Source of the DNA: Sulfopaludibacter sp035551455 | GTDB lineage: Bacteria > Acidobacteriota > Terriglobia > Bryobacterales > Bryobacteraceae | DNA: 64,000 nt | Reading direction: 5' to 3' | Assembly (NCBI GenBank): GCA_035551455.1 | Contig: DASZMZ010000066.1 | Coordinates: forward strand, 1 to 64,000 | Part shown: positions 24,232 through 32,532 of the stretch, in pieces | Position numbering within the stretch: position 1 is the stretch's first letter | Layout of the letters: the number at the start of each line of letters is the position of its first letter | Translations under genes and position numbers: made by a program | Notes under the pieces: model-generated | The model's database searches: none | Seen by the model: the letters and a program-made list of their open reading frames with translations, nothing else | Told to the model about the DNA's origin: nothing

Positions 24232-24237
24232 TATACT
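24232..24237 (+). promoter_or_regulatory. -10 box (TATACT) six bases before the VOC gene
   Basis: TATACT matches the -10 consensus at 5 of 6 positions and ends 6 nt before ATG at 24244; a TG lies just upstream (TGGTAATATACT). No Shine-Dalgarno is present, suggesting a leaderless transcript. It lies in the 32-bp spacer shared with the divergent rsfS. Confidence 0.4.
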
Positions 24238-24243
24238 GATCGC

Positions 24244-25119
24244 ATGCGGTTTCTCCCCACACTTCTGCTCCTGGCCGCCGCGTGCCAGGCCCAGGACCTG
24301 CCTCTCACGGGTATCAGCCACGTCAATTTCCGCGTCTCCAACCTGGAAAAGGCGCAAGCCTTCTACACGGGAGTTCTGGGGCTGCCGATGGCTTTCAGCA
24401 CCGGCCGGAACGGCGCCATCGGCACCGCTTATCTGAAGGTCAACGATGAACAATACATCGAGTTCTCGACGGGACTGAAGGAGGGTGACGATCATCGCCT
24501 CACCCACGTCGCCTTTGTCACCCCGGATATCGAAAAACTCCACGCCGAACTGACGGCCCGGGGACTCGAGCCGACTCCGTTGCGTCCTCCCGGCGGCGAT
24601 GGCACCCGCGGCATCCGCATCACCGACCCGTTCGGCTATCCGCTCGAATTCACCGAGTACCTGCCCGGCTCGGAACATGCCAAAGCGCGCGGCAAGTTCG
24701 AGGACCCCAAGCGCATCTCGCTCCACATTATGCACGCCGGAATCCTGGTGCCTCGGGAAAAGCTCGACGTGGCGCTGGCTTACTACCGGGACAAGATGGG
24801 CTTCATCGAATTCTGGCGCGGCGGCAAGCAGGACGGTCAGACCGACTGGGTCAATCTGCGGACGCCCGGCGCCGGGGGCGATTACATCGAACTGATGCTT
24901 TATTCGGGCACGCCGACGCGGGAGAAACTCGGCGATATGCAGCACGTAGCGCTCGAAGTCCCGGACATCCAGCAGGCCAATCGGACGGTAATCCAGCGCG
25001 GCGTACAAGATGAAAAATCAAAACCGAAGATCGGCCGCAACGGCAAATGGCAGCTGAATCTGTATGATGCGGACGGCAGCCGGACCGAGCTGATGGAGCC
25101 GAAGGCAGCCGTCAAGTAA
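24244..25119 (+). CDS. Exported VOC (glyoxalase/dioxygenase fold) protein with two domains
   Basis: A 291-residue protein with a signal peptide (MRFLPTLLLLAAACQAQ) and two vicinal-oxygen-chelate modules. Module one (about residues 20-140) has ISHVNFRVSNLEKAQAFYTGVLGLP, THVAFVT and DPFGYPLEFTEY. Module two (about 155-285) has LHIMHAGILVPREKLDVALAYYRDKMGF, MQHVALEVPDIQ and the closing LYDADGSRTELME. The H/E positions expected for metal are present. Most VOC enzymes are cytoplasmic, so the signal peptide is notable. The reaction cannot be told from sequence. Confidence 0.85.
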   Translation: MRFLPTLLLLAAACQAQDLPLTGISHVNFRVSNLEKAQAFYTGVLGLPMAFSTGRNGAIGTAYLKVNDEQYIEFSTGLKEGDDHRLTHVAFVTPDIEKLHAELTARGLEPTPLRPPGGDGTRGIRITDPFGYPLEFTEYLPGSEHAKARGKFEDPKRISLHIMHAGILVPREKLDVALAYYRDKMGFIEFWRGGKQDGQTDWVNLRTPGAGGDYIELMLYSGTPTREKLGDMQHVALEVPDIQQANRTVIQRGVQDEKSKPKIGRNGKWQLNLYDADGSRTELMEPKAAVK

Positions 25120-25177
25120 TGCCGGCGGGCCAGACGGCCCCGTAGACAGATTGATCCAGACTGTTGCCCCCCCGCGA

Positions 25178-28100
25178 TCAGAACGTGAAGCGGATTCCGA
25201 GTTGGACGCGCCGGTTGTTGGCTGCGCCGCCGAAACCGCCGGGGCCGCCCGGTCCGCCGCCGCCAAATCCAGTATTCACGGACGTGGCCTGCAGGAAGTA
25301 CGGACTCGTAATCACGCCCTGATACCCACCGGGATTCACGTGATTCAACAGATTCTCGAAGTTCACCGAGAAGGTCACGTTGTACGGATGCTCCGTCGAA
25401 TCGCCGCCCATCCCCATGGGTCCGCCGCGTCCGCCCATACCGCCGCCGGGAGGTCCGCCGCCGCCGGGTCCATGACCGCCGCCGCCAGGACCGCCCATTC
25501 CGCCGCCGCCGGAAAGTCCCATCACTCCGGCCGAAGGCATGCCGCCCGGTTGATCGGCCGCTTTGTTGTTCTTGGCGCCGCCGAAGCCAAACGTGCGATA
25601 CAGGCGGAGGTTCACTGAGAAAAGGCCCGGCATCGTCAGATAGTTGCGCGGCACCAGATTCGTTGCGCCCGTCACGCTGTAGGCCGAAGTGAAGGTTCCA
25701 AAGGGCGAGCAGACCGTATTGCCGGTACGAACCACCGAATCGCAGGTCCCCGCGGAGGAGAAGGCCGCCCGCGCATTCGTCTCGTTGTCGCCGTAGAGAT
25801 CCTGACCTGCCAGCACGTCGTAAGGCGAACCGGAGCGCATCGTAATAAAGGGCGCGAGGCGCACGTTGCCGGGGGCCGTCACGTTACCGATCAACTGGAA
25901 ATTGTGACGACGATCAAAGCTCGACCGGCCATAATCCTGCAGGAAATTATAGGGATTGGTGGGCGACCCGGGCAGATCTTTGGCATAGCCCAAAGAGTAG
26001 TTTCCAAACAGCGATACCTTGCTGCTGAAGCGCGTATTGAAGTTGAACATCAGCAGATGCTGCCGCATGAAGCCGCCCGATTCCGTCTGGAAGATGGTGC
26101 CGGCGGAGTAGCCATACGGGAACAAGCCATTGGTCGCGCTCAAAGGAAGATTCGGGTTGAAAGTGCCCGGCAGCGGCGTGTTCACGGGCACGGACTGGGC
26201 CATGTGCACGGTCCGGTTGAAAGAATAGGTCACCGCCACGGTAGTGTTGCGCGGCAACTGGCGCTCCACGCCGATTGCGCCCTGCATGGCGTAGCTGGAA
26301 CGCAGATTTTGATCCAGCTTGAGGATGGTATTTTGCCCGGCGCTCAGGCTGGAGAGCGAGGGGATAGTGGGATAGAACGTGGGATTGTAGACCGTATACT
26401 GCAACTGATTCACGCCGTTATTCAACTCGGCGGATTCGAACAGGCCCAGCGAGACCCGGTCGTAGAACAGGCCGAATCCGCCGCGGACCACGGTCTTTTG
26501 GCGGCCGTTCTTGGCCTTGCCGGGCGCCCAGGCGAAGCCCAAGCGCGGCGCGAAATCGTGACCGGCGTTCAGCAGCGTCTGCGCTTCATAGCGCAAGCCG
26601 GCGCTCACGGTCAGGTTCGGCCGGACACGCCAGTCGTCCTGAATGAAGGGACCGAAGTCCCAGCGATCGCCGCTAATGTAGGATTGGCCGGCTTGAATCG
26701 AGAAGCGCGAGGGTCCGCCGCCCAGTGCCTGCACCTGCGCCGCGGAAAGACCAGCCTGCGCCAACAACACTCCGCGCTCGTACTGCTGCAGTGAGGTGAG
26801 CGTGACCGTGAGTGGGTTGCCATTGGAATCCAGCAGCGCGGTGTTGGCCGCGCTCAACTGCGGTTCCACGCCTCCCAGGAAGGTGTACGACCCGGCAAAG
26901 CCGCCGGGGTTATTCGTCTGATCGCTATCGCGCCGCATACGGATTCCGAAGCGGATGGTGTGCGCGCCGTGCGAAAGCGAAGTATTGTTCTGTAGTTCGA
27001 AGTGCTTGCTCAACGAGTGAGTGTCACCTATCCCGTTACCGCCCGTGACGAACGCGCCGGCCACGTTGATCTGCGGCAGCAGGTCACCGGGCGACGCATT
27101 GTAGTTGCGGAAGAGTTGGAAGCGAGTCTCGTTCACGGCCCGTGGGGTTAAGATGGCGCTCTCGGTGATCATGACGTTCTGACCGTTTCCGGTGGAATTG
27201 TACGCCAGGTTGGAGTACGGAGCCGGCAGACGCGTACCGCCCAGGCCGGCGTTGTCGCGCGAATTCACGCGCTCTTCCACGCGCACCGTCAGGGTGTGAT
27301 TGGTGCTCAATGCGTAATCCAACCGCGGGGCCAGCACCGTGAAGGAGGAGGGTGAAACCACTGCCGTATTGATGTTCGACTGGGTCAGAGTCTTGGGATC
27401 GAAATACTGCGCCACGATGATCGAATTGTCCTGCACATCGCGGCGATTGAAATCCATGAAGAACGAAGCCTTCTTGCCGAGTGACCCGCCGATGTTGCCG
27501 CTCCACATGCGCATCGAATAATCCGGCTTATCGTTGGAGAAGGGATTGCGCGAATTGAAGATTCCGTCGCTATCCATCAGCGATACAGCGCCGCGCAGTT
27601 TGTCGGTTCCGGGCTTGGTCAAAATCTCGATGCGGCCGAAACCCAGCCGGTCATACTCCGCCGAGAAGGGATTCTGGTTGATGCGGATCTCGCGAATGGA
27701 TTCCTTCGGGGGCAACTGGCCGCCGCTGAAGCCATCGATGTAAATCTGCCCGCCATTCGGTCCGGCGCCCGGGCCGGCCAGAGCCTGCAGGGCGTCGGAA
27801 AGGTCGTCGGGATCGTCCGGCAGAGCCTGGAGGTCGCTGCCTTTAATCACCAGCGCGGTGGCGTTGTTGTCCGGCTCGACGCTGACGGTGGAGGTGGCTT
27901 CGGCCTGAACCGTGACTTCCTGTTTCTCCGCGCGAACGGCCAATTGGATGGGCACCTGAATGGTAGCGCCGGCAGTCACCGTCACCGGCTTGGCGAATGT
28001 CGAGAAACCGGCCAGAACCACGTTTACCGTGTACTGTCCCGGCGCGAGGCCCACAACCGTGTAACTTCCGTCGCTTTGCGTTTCAATGGTCTTGGTGGCG

Positions 28101-28255
28101 CCGTTACCGGTCAGAGTCACAGTTGCCGCTGGAATGACGGCGCCCGAATCATCGGAGAGGACCCCTTTCACGGTGCCGCTGTTCTGCTGGGCGATGGCCG
28201 CAGCGACGAACAGGACGACCGCCAACAGGTGAAAAAACGATCTTAGTTTGGCCAT
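25178..28255 (-). CDS. Oar-like TonB-dependent receptor with carboxypeptidase-type regulatory domain
   Basis: A 1025-residue outer-membrane receptor. It has a signal peptide (to about residue 23), a carboxypeptidase regulatory-like beta-sandwich (GTVKGVLSDDSGAVIPAATVTLTG to ITVTAGATIQV), a plug domain (LQALPDDPDDLSDALQALAGPG, QIYIDGFSGGQLPP) and a long beta-barrel ending in RRVQLGIRFTF with a terminal aromatic. This is the Oar/carboxypeptidase-like receptor type expanded in Acidobacteriota for polymer uptake. A Gly-rich insert of about 50 residues (GGGGMGGPGGGGHGPGGGG) lies near the C-terminus. The start codon lies in an inverted repeat. The substrate is unknown. Confidence 0.9.
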   Translation of the reverse strand: MAKLRSFFHLLAVVLFVAAAIAQQNSGTVKGVLSDDSGAVIPAATVTLTGNGATKTIETQSDGSYTVVGLAPGQYTVNVVLAGFSTFAKPVTVTAGATIQVPIQLAVRAEKQEVTVQAEATSTVSVEPDNNATALVIKGSDLQALPDDPDDLSDALQALAGPGAGPNGGQIYIDGFSGGQLPPKESIREIRINQNPFSAEYDRLGFGRIEILTKPGTDKLRGAVSLMDSDGIFNSRNPFSNDKPDYSMRMWSGNIGGSLGKKASFFMDFNRRDVQDNSIIVAQYFDPKTLTQSNINTAVVSPSSFTVLAPRLDYALSTNHTLTVRVEERVNSRDNAGLGGTRLPAPYSNLAYNSTGNGQNVMITESAILTPRAVNETRFQLFRNYNASPGDLLPQINVAGAFVTGGNGIGDTHSLSKHFELQNNTSLSHGAHTIRFGIRMRRDSDQTNNPGGFAGSYTFLGGVEPQLSAANTALLDSNGNPLTVTLTSLQQYERGVLLAQAGLSAAQVQALGGGPSRFSIQAGQSYISGDRWDFGPFIQDDWRVRPNLTVSAGLRYEAQTLLNAGHDFAPRLGFAWAPGKAKNGRQKTVVRGGFGLFYDRVSLGLFESAELNNGVNQLQYTVYNPTFYPTIPSLSSLSAGQNTILKLDQNLRSSYAMQGAIGVERQLPRNTTVAVTYSFNRTVHMAQSVPVNTPLPGTFNPNLPLSATNGLFPYGYSAGTIFQTESGGFMRQHLLMFNFNTRFSSKVSLFGNYSLGYAKDLPGSPTNPYNFLQDYGRSSFDRRHNFQLIGNVTAPGNVRLAPFITMRSGSPYDVLAGQDLYGDNETNARAAFSSAGTCDSVVRTGNTVCSPFGTFTSAYSVTGATNLVPRNYLTMPGLFSVNLRLYRTFGFGGAKNNKAADQPGGMPSAGVMGLSGGGGMGGPGGGGHGPGGGGPPGGGMGGRGGPMGMGGDSTEHPYNVTFSVNFENLLNHVNPGGYQGVITSPYFLQATSVNTGFGGGGPGGPGGFGGAANNRRVQLGIRFTF

Positions 28256-28269
28256 GTCATATACATGGC
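28251..28269. promoter_or_regulatory. Inverted repeat over the start codon of the TonB receptor gene
   Basis: GCCATGT (28251-28257) and ACATGGC (28263-28269) are a perfect 7-bp inverted repeat with a 5-nt centre. The start codon (28255-28253) lies within one arm, so the mRNA hairpin or a bound regulator could control initiation. Confidence 0.45.
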
Positions 28270-28358
28270 GTCGAAGCTCCAAGGCCGGGTACGCCGGTAA
28301 TGTAAAGAACTGTTAAGTTTGGCCGGGCGACGGAAGTTAAATTGTGTAAACTCCTGAA

Positions 28359-29066
28359 TCAATTCAACATTCCGGCAATCTCCTGATGTAACCGCTGGGT
28401 CAGGCCATCCCGATCGGACACTTTCAAATCTTTGGTGGAAATCGGGTTGCCAATCCGCAGAATCACGCTGCCGCCTCGAATGTGGATCGACTCCATGGGC
28501 AGTTTCTCGCGCATGCCGATCAGCGCCATCGGGACAATGGGCACTCCGGCTTTAATCGCGATATACGCCGCGCCTTCCTTGAATTCACGAAGACCTTCCG
28601 GCGCCCGTCCGCCTTCCGGGAACAACAGCATGCAGGTACCGCGAGATTGAATCACGCGGGCCGCCTCGGTCATGCTCTTGAGAGACGCTCGGGGGCTCGA
28701 GCGATCCACCGGCAGGTGACCGGCGCGCAGCAGATGGCCGCCAAGAAAAGGAATTTTGTACAGTCCTTTCTTGGCGAAGAAGCGGAACTGATGCGGCAGT
28801 TGCGAGAGTATCGCCGGGATATCCATGAGGCTGGCATGGTTCGAAACAAAAACATAAGTGCCGCGCGGATCGAGTTTCTCCAAGCCTTCCGACCGGACAT
28901 GGATGAAACTGACTGCCAGCAGCATCTTGCCCCAAATACGCGCCAGGTGATGCATCCGGTTGCCCTGCGGGTCGAAGAAGGAAACTAGAATGGACAGGCT
29001 GCCCATCACAATCGTCGACAGGGCAATGAGAGGAGTGGAAATCAGCAGAGACCGGAGGAAACTCAT
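28359..29066 (-). CDS. plsC: 1-acyl-sn-glycerol-3-phosphate acyltransferase
   Basis: A 235-residue PlsC-type acyltransferase, which adds the second acyl chain to lysophosphatidic acid in phospholipid synthesis. An N-terminal membrane segment (about residues 9-30) precedes the HX4D motif (NHASLMD, H77 and D82), the FFAKKGLYKIPFLGG block, and FPEGGRAP (149 onward). IVPMALIGM follows as in the family. The start at 29066 gives the typical membrane N-terminus; the longer open frame overlaps the SulP gene. It follows that gene by 34 bp and may belong to its operon. Confidence 0.93.
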   Translation of the reverse strand: MSFLRSLLISTPLIALSTIVMGSLSILVSFFDPQGNRMHHLARIWGKMLLAVSFIHVRSEGLEKLDPRGTYVFVSNHASLMDIPAILSQLPHQFRFFAKKGLYKIPFLGGHLLRAGHLPVDRSSPRASLKSMTEAARVIQSRGTCMLLFPEGGRAPEGLREFKEGAAYIAIKAGVPIVPMALIGMREKLPMESIHIRGGSVILRIGNPISTKDLKVSDRDGLTQRLHQEIAGMLN

Positions 29067-29100
29067 CGTCGCACCAATGATAACAAGGTGCGACGGCGGA

Positions 29101-30399
29101 CTAGCTGGAAACTGGGGATCGTTCAGGATCGCCACGAAGACCCGGAGCCATGCGCTGCCAGGCCCATTTGAACGCGTACAGCGAACAGCCGATTGCCACC
29201 GCCAGCACCGCATTGACGGCCAGCACCGCCAGTGCCGTGGCCAGGAAAGCCAGCGCGTCCACCCTGCTCATCTTCGGCAGGCGACGCCAGGCGCTCCAAT
29301 CGAGCAGGCATAGTCCCATCCAAGCAGTGACGCCGGCGATGGCGGGAATCGGAATGTGCGAAACGAAGCCCGCTCCCACCGCCAGAATACCGATGAGAAA
29401 CACGGCGTGCAGTAAATTCGAAAGGCGCGACGTGCCCCCGCACCGGACCACCGCCAAACTACGCGCCGGAATTCCCACGCTCAACGGCGCGCCGAACATG
29501 CCGGCGAAGATATTGGCAATTCCGTAAGCGCCGAGTTCCGAATCGGCGTCGCTGGATTTCATGCGCTTGTGCCGTCCGCGGAAATGCTCGACCACGCGCG
29601 AGGTGATCAGGATGTTCACGCTGGAAACGAAGGCCAGTCCGAAGGCTGAAGGGAGGACGGTGAAAACGTCGGTGGGCTTCCAGGAAAATTCGATGAAGGG
29701 CGGGAGGGCGGCCGGCAGATTGCCCACTTCCTTTTCGTGCATGCCGAAAAAGCGCGCGATCAGGATGGCGAGTCCTACGCCGATCAGGGGCGCGGGAAGA
29801 CGCGGTGAAACCCGCGCAACGGCCGTAGCCGCGATGATCACCACGATTCCCAGAACCAGGGGGAACAGGCGCATGGCGGCGATGTGATCGAAAAAAGCTA
29901 CCAGTTGGCCCATCGCTGTAGCCGAAGCCCGCGCCGTGGGTGATGCGATACCGAAAATAATGTCGAGTTGCGAGATCAGCATCATGCCGCCGATGCCGCA
30001 GGAAAACCCGGAAACTACGGCATGCGGCACGCGCGTGATATGGCGCCCCAGTTTCAGGACGCAGAACCCCATCATGATGACAGAGGCCACGATGGAAACT
30101 TTGGCGGCGCCGCCGATACCCTGGCTGCGCACCGCCGCCGCAATGAAAGGAACCGTAGCGCTGGCCGTGCCGCCGATCAGGACGGGGTTCCGTCCCAAAA
30201 CGGCAATCACCGGCGCCGTGAGAATCGAAGTGAAAATACCCAGTACTGGCGGCAATCCCATGAGAGACGCCAGCGCCAAACCATAAGGAAGCGCGATCAG
30301 GGCTGCAATCGCGCCGCCCGCACAGTCTCCCATCAGTTGACTGGGGCCGTATTTTTCACCGCGCGGCGTTCCAGTGAGCAGGAACGCCCGAAGCTTCAA
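29101..30399 (-). CDS. SulP-family anion transporter lacking a STAS domain
   Basis: A 432-residue inner-membrane protein with about a dozen membrane segments. The SulP opening is present: GDCAGGAIAALIALPYGLALASLMGLPPVLGIFTSIL, then FIAAAVRSQG, SGFSCGIGGMMLISQ, and FVSSVNILITSRVVEHFRGRHKR. SulP proteins carry sulfate, bicarbonate or other anions. The chain stops after the last membrane segment (FKWAWQRM...), without the cytoplasmic STAS domain that most family members have. It overlaps the upstream aminotransferase by 4 bp (ATGA), so the two are translationally coupled. Confidence 0.88.
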   Translation of the reverse strand: MKLRAFLLTGTPRGEKYGPSQLMGDCAGGAIAALIALPYGLALASLMGLPPVLGIFTSILTAPVIAVLGRNPVLIGGTASATVPFIAAAVRSQGIGGAAKVSIVASVIMMGFCVLKLGRHITRVPHAVVSGFSCGIGGMMLISQLDIIFGIASPTARASATAMGQLVAFFDHIAAMRLFPLVLGIVVIIAATAVARVSPRLPAPLIGVGLAILIARFFGMHEKEVGNLPAALPPFIEFSWKPTDVFTVLPSAFGLAFVSSVNILITSRVVEHFRGRHKRMKSSDADSELGAYGIANIFAGMFGAPLSVGIPARSLAVVRCGGTSRLSNLLHAVFLIGILAVGAGFVSHIPIPAIAGVTAWMGLCLLDWSAWRRLPKMSRVDALAFLATALAVLAVNAVLAVAIGCSLYAFKWAWQRMAPGLRGDPERSPVSS

Positions 30400-31541
30400 G
30401 CCATCACCTTAGCGAAGGCGGCCTGGAACTTTTTCATTTCCTCGGCAGTCCCCACGGTGACGCGAACATGATTCGGCCAGCTTTGCCAAACGCGGCCGAT
30501 GTAGACGTTCTCTTTGCGCATCGCCGAGACAATCTGGTTGCCCGGCCGTCCCACGTCCACCATGAAGCAGTTGGAGACCGACGGCACGAACTTGAAGCTG
30601 TGCTTGTCCAGGAACGCGAAGGTGTCGTTGCGGACGTCTCCAATCTGTTTGCGGCGCTTGGGCACCAGGTCTTTCACCATCAGGCTGGCGCTGGCCGCGG
30701 CCATACCGGTGATGGGCATCATGGTGCTGCTGTAGCCGCTCAATTTCTCCATGAGGTCTGGGCGCGCGAATGCCGCGCCGGCGCGCAGGCCGGCCATACC
30801 GTAAATCTTGGAGAAGGTCCGCAGGATGATGACATCCTTATCGGCGGCCACCATGGCGGAATTGAACGGAGCGTCGGAAAGGTGCGTGTAGGCTTCGTCG
30901 ATCATGACGATGGAGCCCTTCGGTTTGTTGGCCACCAGCCACTCGATGTCGGCCTGCGGAGTGAGTGTTCCGGTGGGATTGTTCGGGTTGCAGATGTAAA
31001 TCAGTCCGGCGTTGGGACTGGCGGCGGCCATCGCCTTCACGTCGTGGGCAAAGGTCTTGGTCAGCGGCACATTGATCACTTTGGCGCCGATGAAGCGGGC
31101 GGCGCGGGCACCGGCTTCATATCCGGGGTCGCCCACCACGAACGGCTTATCCGGCGAAGTGAAGGCCAGAACAGCCTGGTGCAGGGGACCGCTGGAGCCC
31201 GGGAAGGGACGGACGTAGCCAGCCTTCAGGCCTTCCTGCTCTTCCAGCAGTTTCACCACCTTGTCGCCTTCGCTATACCGGTAGCGGCCGCCGTAAACCA
31301 CCATATTGTGGACGGCTTCGCGCGCTTCGGGGCAGGGACCGAGGGGATTTTCGTTGGCATTGATGAGCACAGCGTCGGGCGGAGCGTCCACCTTGGAGAG
31401 CTGAGCCAATGCCGGTTCGTTAAAGAACGGCAGTGCGGCGGCTCCCGCGCCCATCATGGTTGCAATACGACCAAAATTGCGGCGGGAAAAGCCGCGCTTC
31501 AGTACAGCTTGTTTCTGCTCGTCTGTAAGAACTTGTTCCAT
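30396..31541 (-). CDS. Tat-exported histidinol-phosphate-type aminotransferase (class I/II)
   Basis: A 381-residue PLP-dependent enzyme of the HisC-like group. The core shows INANENPLGPCPEA, GSSGPLHQAVLAF, GDPGYEAG, IYICNPNNPTGTLT, IVMIDEAYTHLSD and TFSKIYGMAGLRAG, where K245 is the PLP lysine. The N-terminus carries a twin-arginine signal (RGFSRRNFGRIATMMGAGAAALPFF, residues 17-40), so the folded holoenzyme appears to be exported; such Tat-tagged aminotransferases are unusual but known in this phylum. It has a GGGAG-type ribosome-binding site. It heads an operon with the SulP transporter and probably plsC. The substrate is unknown; a role in histidine synthesis is unlikely. Confidence 0.88.
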   Translation of the reverse strand: MEQVLTDEQKQAVLKRGFSRRNFGRIATMMGAGAAALPFFNEPALAQLSKVDAPPDAVLINANENPLGPCPEAREAVHNMVVYGGRYRYSEGDKVVKLLEEQEGLKAGYVRPFPGSSGPLHQAVLAFTSPDKPFVVGDPGYEAGARAARFIGAKVINVPLTKTFAHDVKAMAAASPNAGLIYICNPNNPTGTLTPQADIEWLVANKPKGSIVMIDEAYTHLSDAPFNSAMVAADKDVIILRTFSKIYGMAGLRAGAAFARPDLMEKLSGYSSTMMPITGMAAASASLMVKDLVPKRRKQIGDVRNDTFAFLDKHSFKFVPSVSNCFMVDVGRPGNQIVSAMRKENVYIGRVWQSWPNHVRVTVGTAEEMKKFQAAFAKVMA

Positions 31542-31818
31542 TTTCTCCCTCTCGTGAGCTGAGATGATGTGCGCTGGCGGCACGGTTGCTCGCAACAGGG
31601 AGCTGTGTCCGCGCCGACACGGGCGCGAGCCGAACTTTCTGCCAACCTATCACCCTCCGTACACTCGTGTCGAATTAATACAACTTATGCAGTCATTAAT
31701 TTCAGAAGGGGCGTACTTCTTTTGGTATCTTCGCGCGTTCGGTTTTACGTTTATAGCCCCGAAGAGCTACGCGCTTATACGGTAACCTTCGTACAGGATG
31801 TCTCATCTAAGTGTTTTC
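31542..31818. other. Divergent intergenic region, no feature identified
   Basis: This 277-bp spacer between the divergent aminotransferase and the exported protein at 31819 is less GC-rich than its surroundings (for example around 31675-31775). I found no clear promoter pair, RNA gene or repeat; short open frames here do not look coding. Confidence 0.4.
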
Positions 31819-32484
31819 ATGCACTCGACTCGTCTCGCAATAGTTCTCAGTCTCGTTGGCTATGGCAGCCTGCAAGCCCAGGAAAACACCCCTCCTGAAG
31901 ACAAACGCATCTTTGGCGTGATGCCCAACAATCGCACCACCGAAAACTCGCTGCCCTTCCACAAGATCACGCCCAAACAGAAGATGACCATCGCATTCAA
32001 GGATTCGTTCGATTGGCCGGTCTACCCCACGGCGGGACTCTTCGCCGCACTCTATCAATTGGAAAACCAGAATCCGTCATTCGGACAAGGGATGGCCGGT
32101 TATGCCAAACGCTTCGCCACTGCTTATGGCGATCAGATGATCGGCAATATGATGACCGAAGGGATTGTGCCCGTCCTCTCGCATGAAGATCCCCGCTATT
32201 TCCGGTCGGGCGAAGGCTCCAAGAAGACGCGGCTCGGCTACGCGCTTTCGCGCATCTTGATCTGCCGCACCGATACCGGACGGAATACGTTCAACCTGCC
32301 GGAGTGGGGCGGCAATGCCATTGGCACCGCCATCTCCAATGCCTACTATCCGGACACCCGGACCGTCAGCGACAACGTCCAAAAGCTGCTGATCGCCTGC
32401 GCCACCGACGCCTTCTCCAACGTGTTGAAGGAATTCTGGCCCGACGTCAAACGCAAGCTCCACAAGAAATCGGCAGATAAGTAG
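31819..32484 (+). CDS. Conserved exported acidobacterial protein of unknown function
   Basis: A 221-residue protein with a signal peptide (MHSTRLAIVLSLVGYGSLQAQ). The mature part has a conserved-looking opening (DKRIFGVMPNNRTTE), a segment LTPKQKMTIAFKDSFDWP-like (ITPKQKMTIAFKDSFDWP), then small amphipathic helices (FGQGMAGYAKRFATAYGDQMIGNMMTEGIVP) and HEDPRYFRSGEGS. I recall similar proteins in Terriglobales genomes but know no function. A second in-frame ATG at 31798 would add seven residues. It converges on the VWFA gene. Confidence 0.75.
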   Translation: MHSTRLAIVLSLVGYGSLQAQENTPPEDKRIFGVMPNNRTTENSLPFHKITPKQKMTIAFKDSFDWPVYPTAGLFAALYQLENQNPSFGQGMAGYAKRFATAYGDQMIGNMMTEGIVPVLSHEDPRYFRSGEGSKKTRLGYALSRILICRTDTGRNTFNLPEWGGNAIGTAISNAYYPDTRTVSDNVQKLLIACATDAFSNVLKEFWPDVKRKLHKKSADK

Positions 32485-32502
32485 CCAAGTGCCTCGAAAA
32501 GG

Positions 32503-32520
32503 CCGGCTTTCGCAGGCCGG
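32503..32520. terminator. Hairpin between convergent genes
   Basis: CCGGC and GCCGG, with flanking GGCC pairs, form a short hairpin within AAGGCCGGCTTTCGCAGGCC in the 48-bp spacer. The phrase resembles a dispersed palindrome seen in related genomes. It may end both transcripts; there is no T-run. Confidence 0.35.
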
Positions 32521-32532
32521 AGGCCTACGCTA

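Noticed and set aside
31564..31785. A 73-codon frame in the spacer before the exported protein at 31819
   Set aside because: No family, no ribosome-binding site and low-complexity translation; the spacer looks non-coding.
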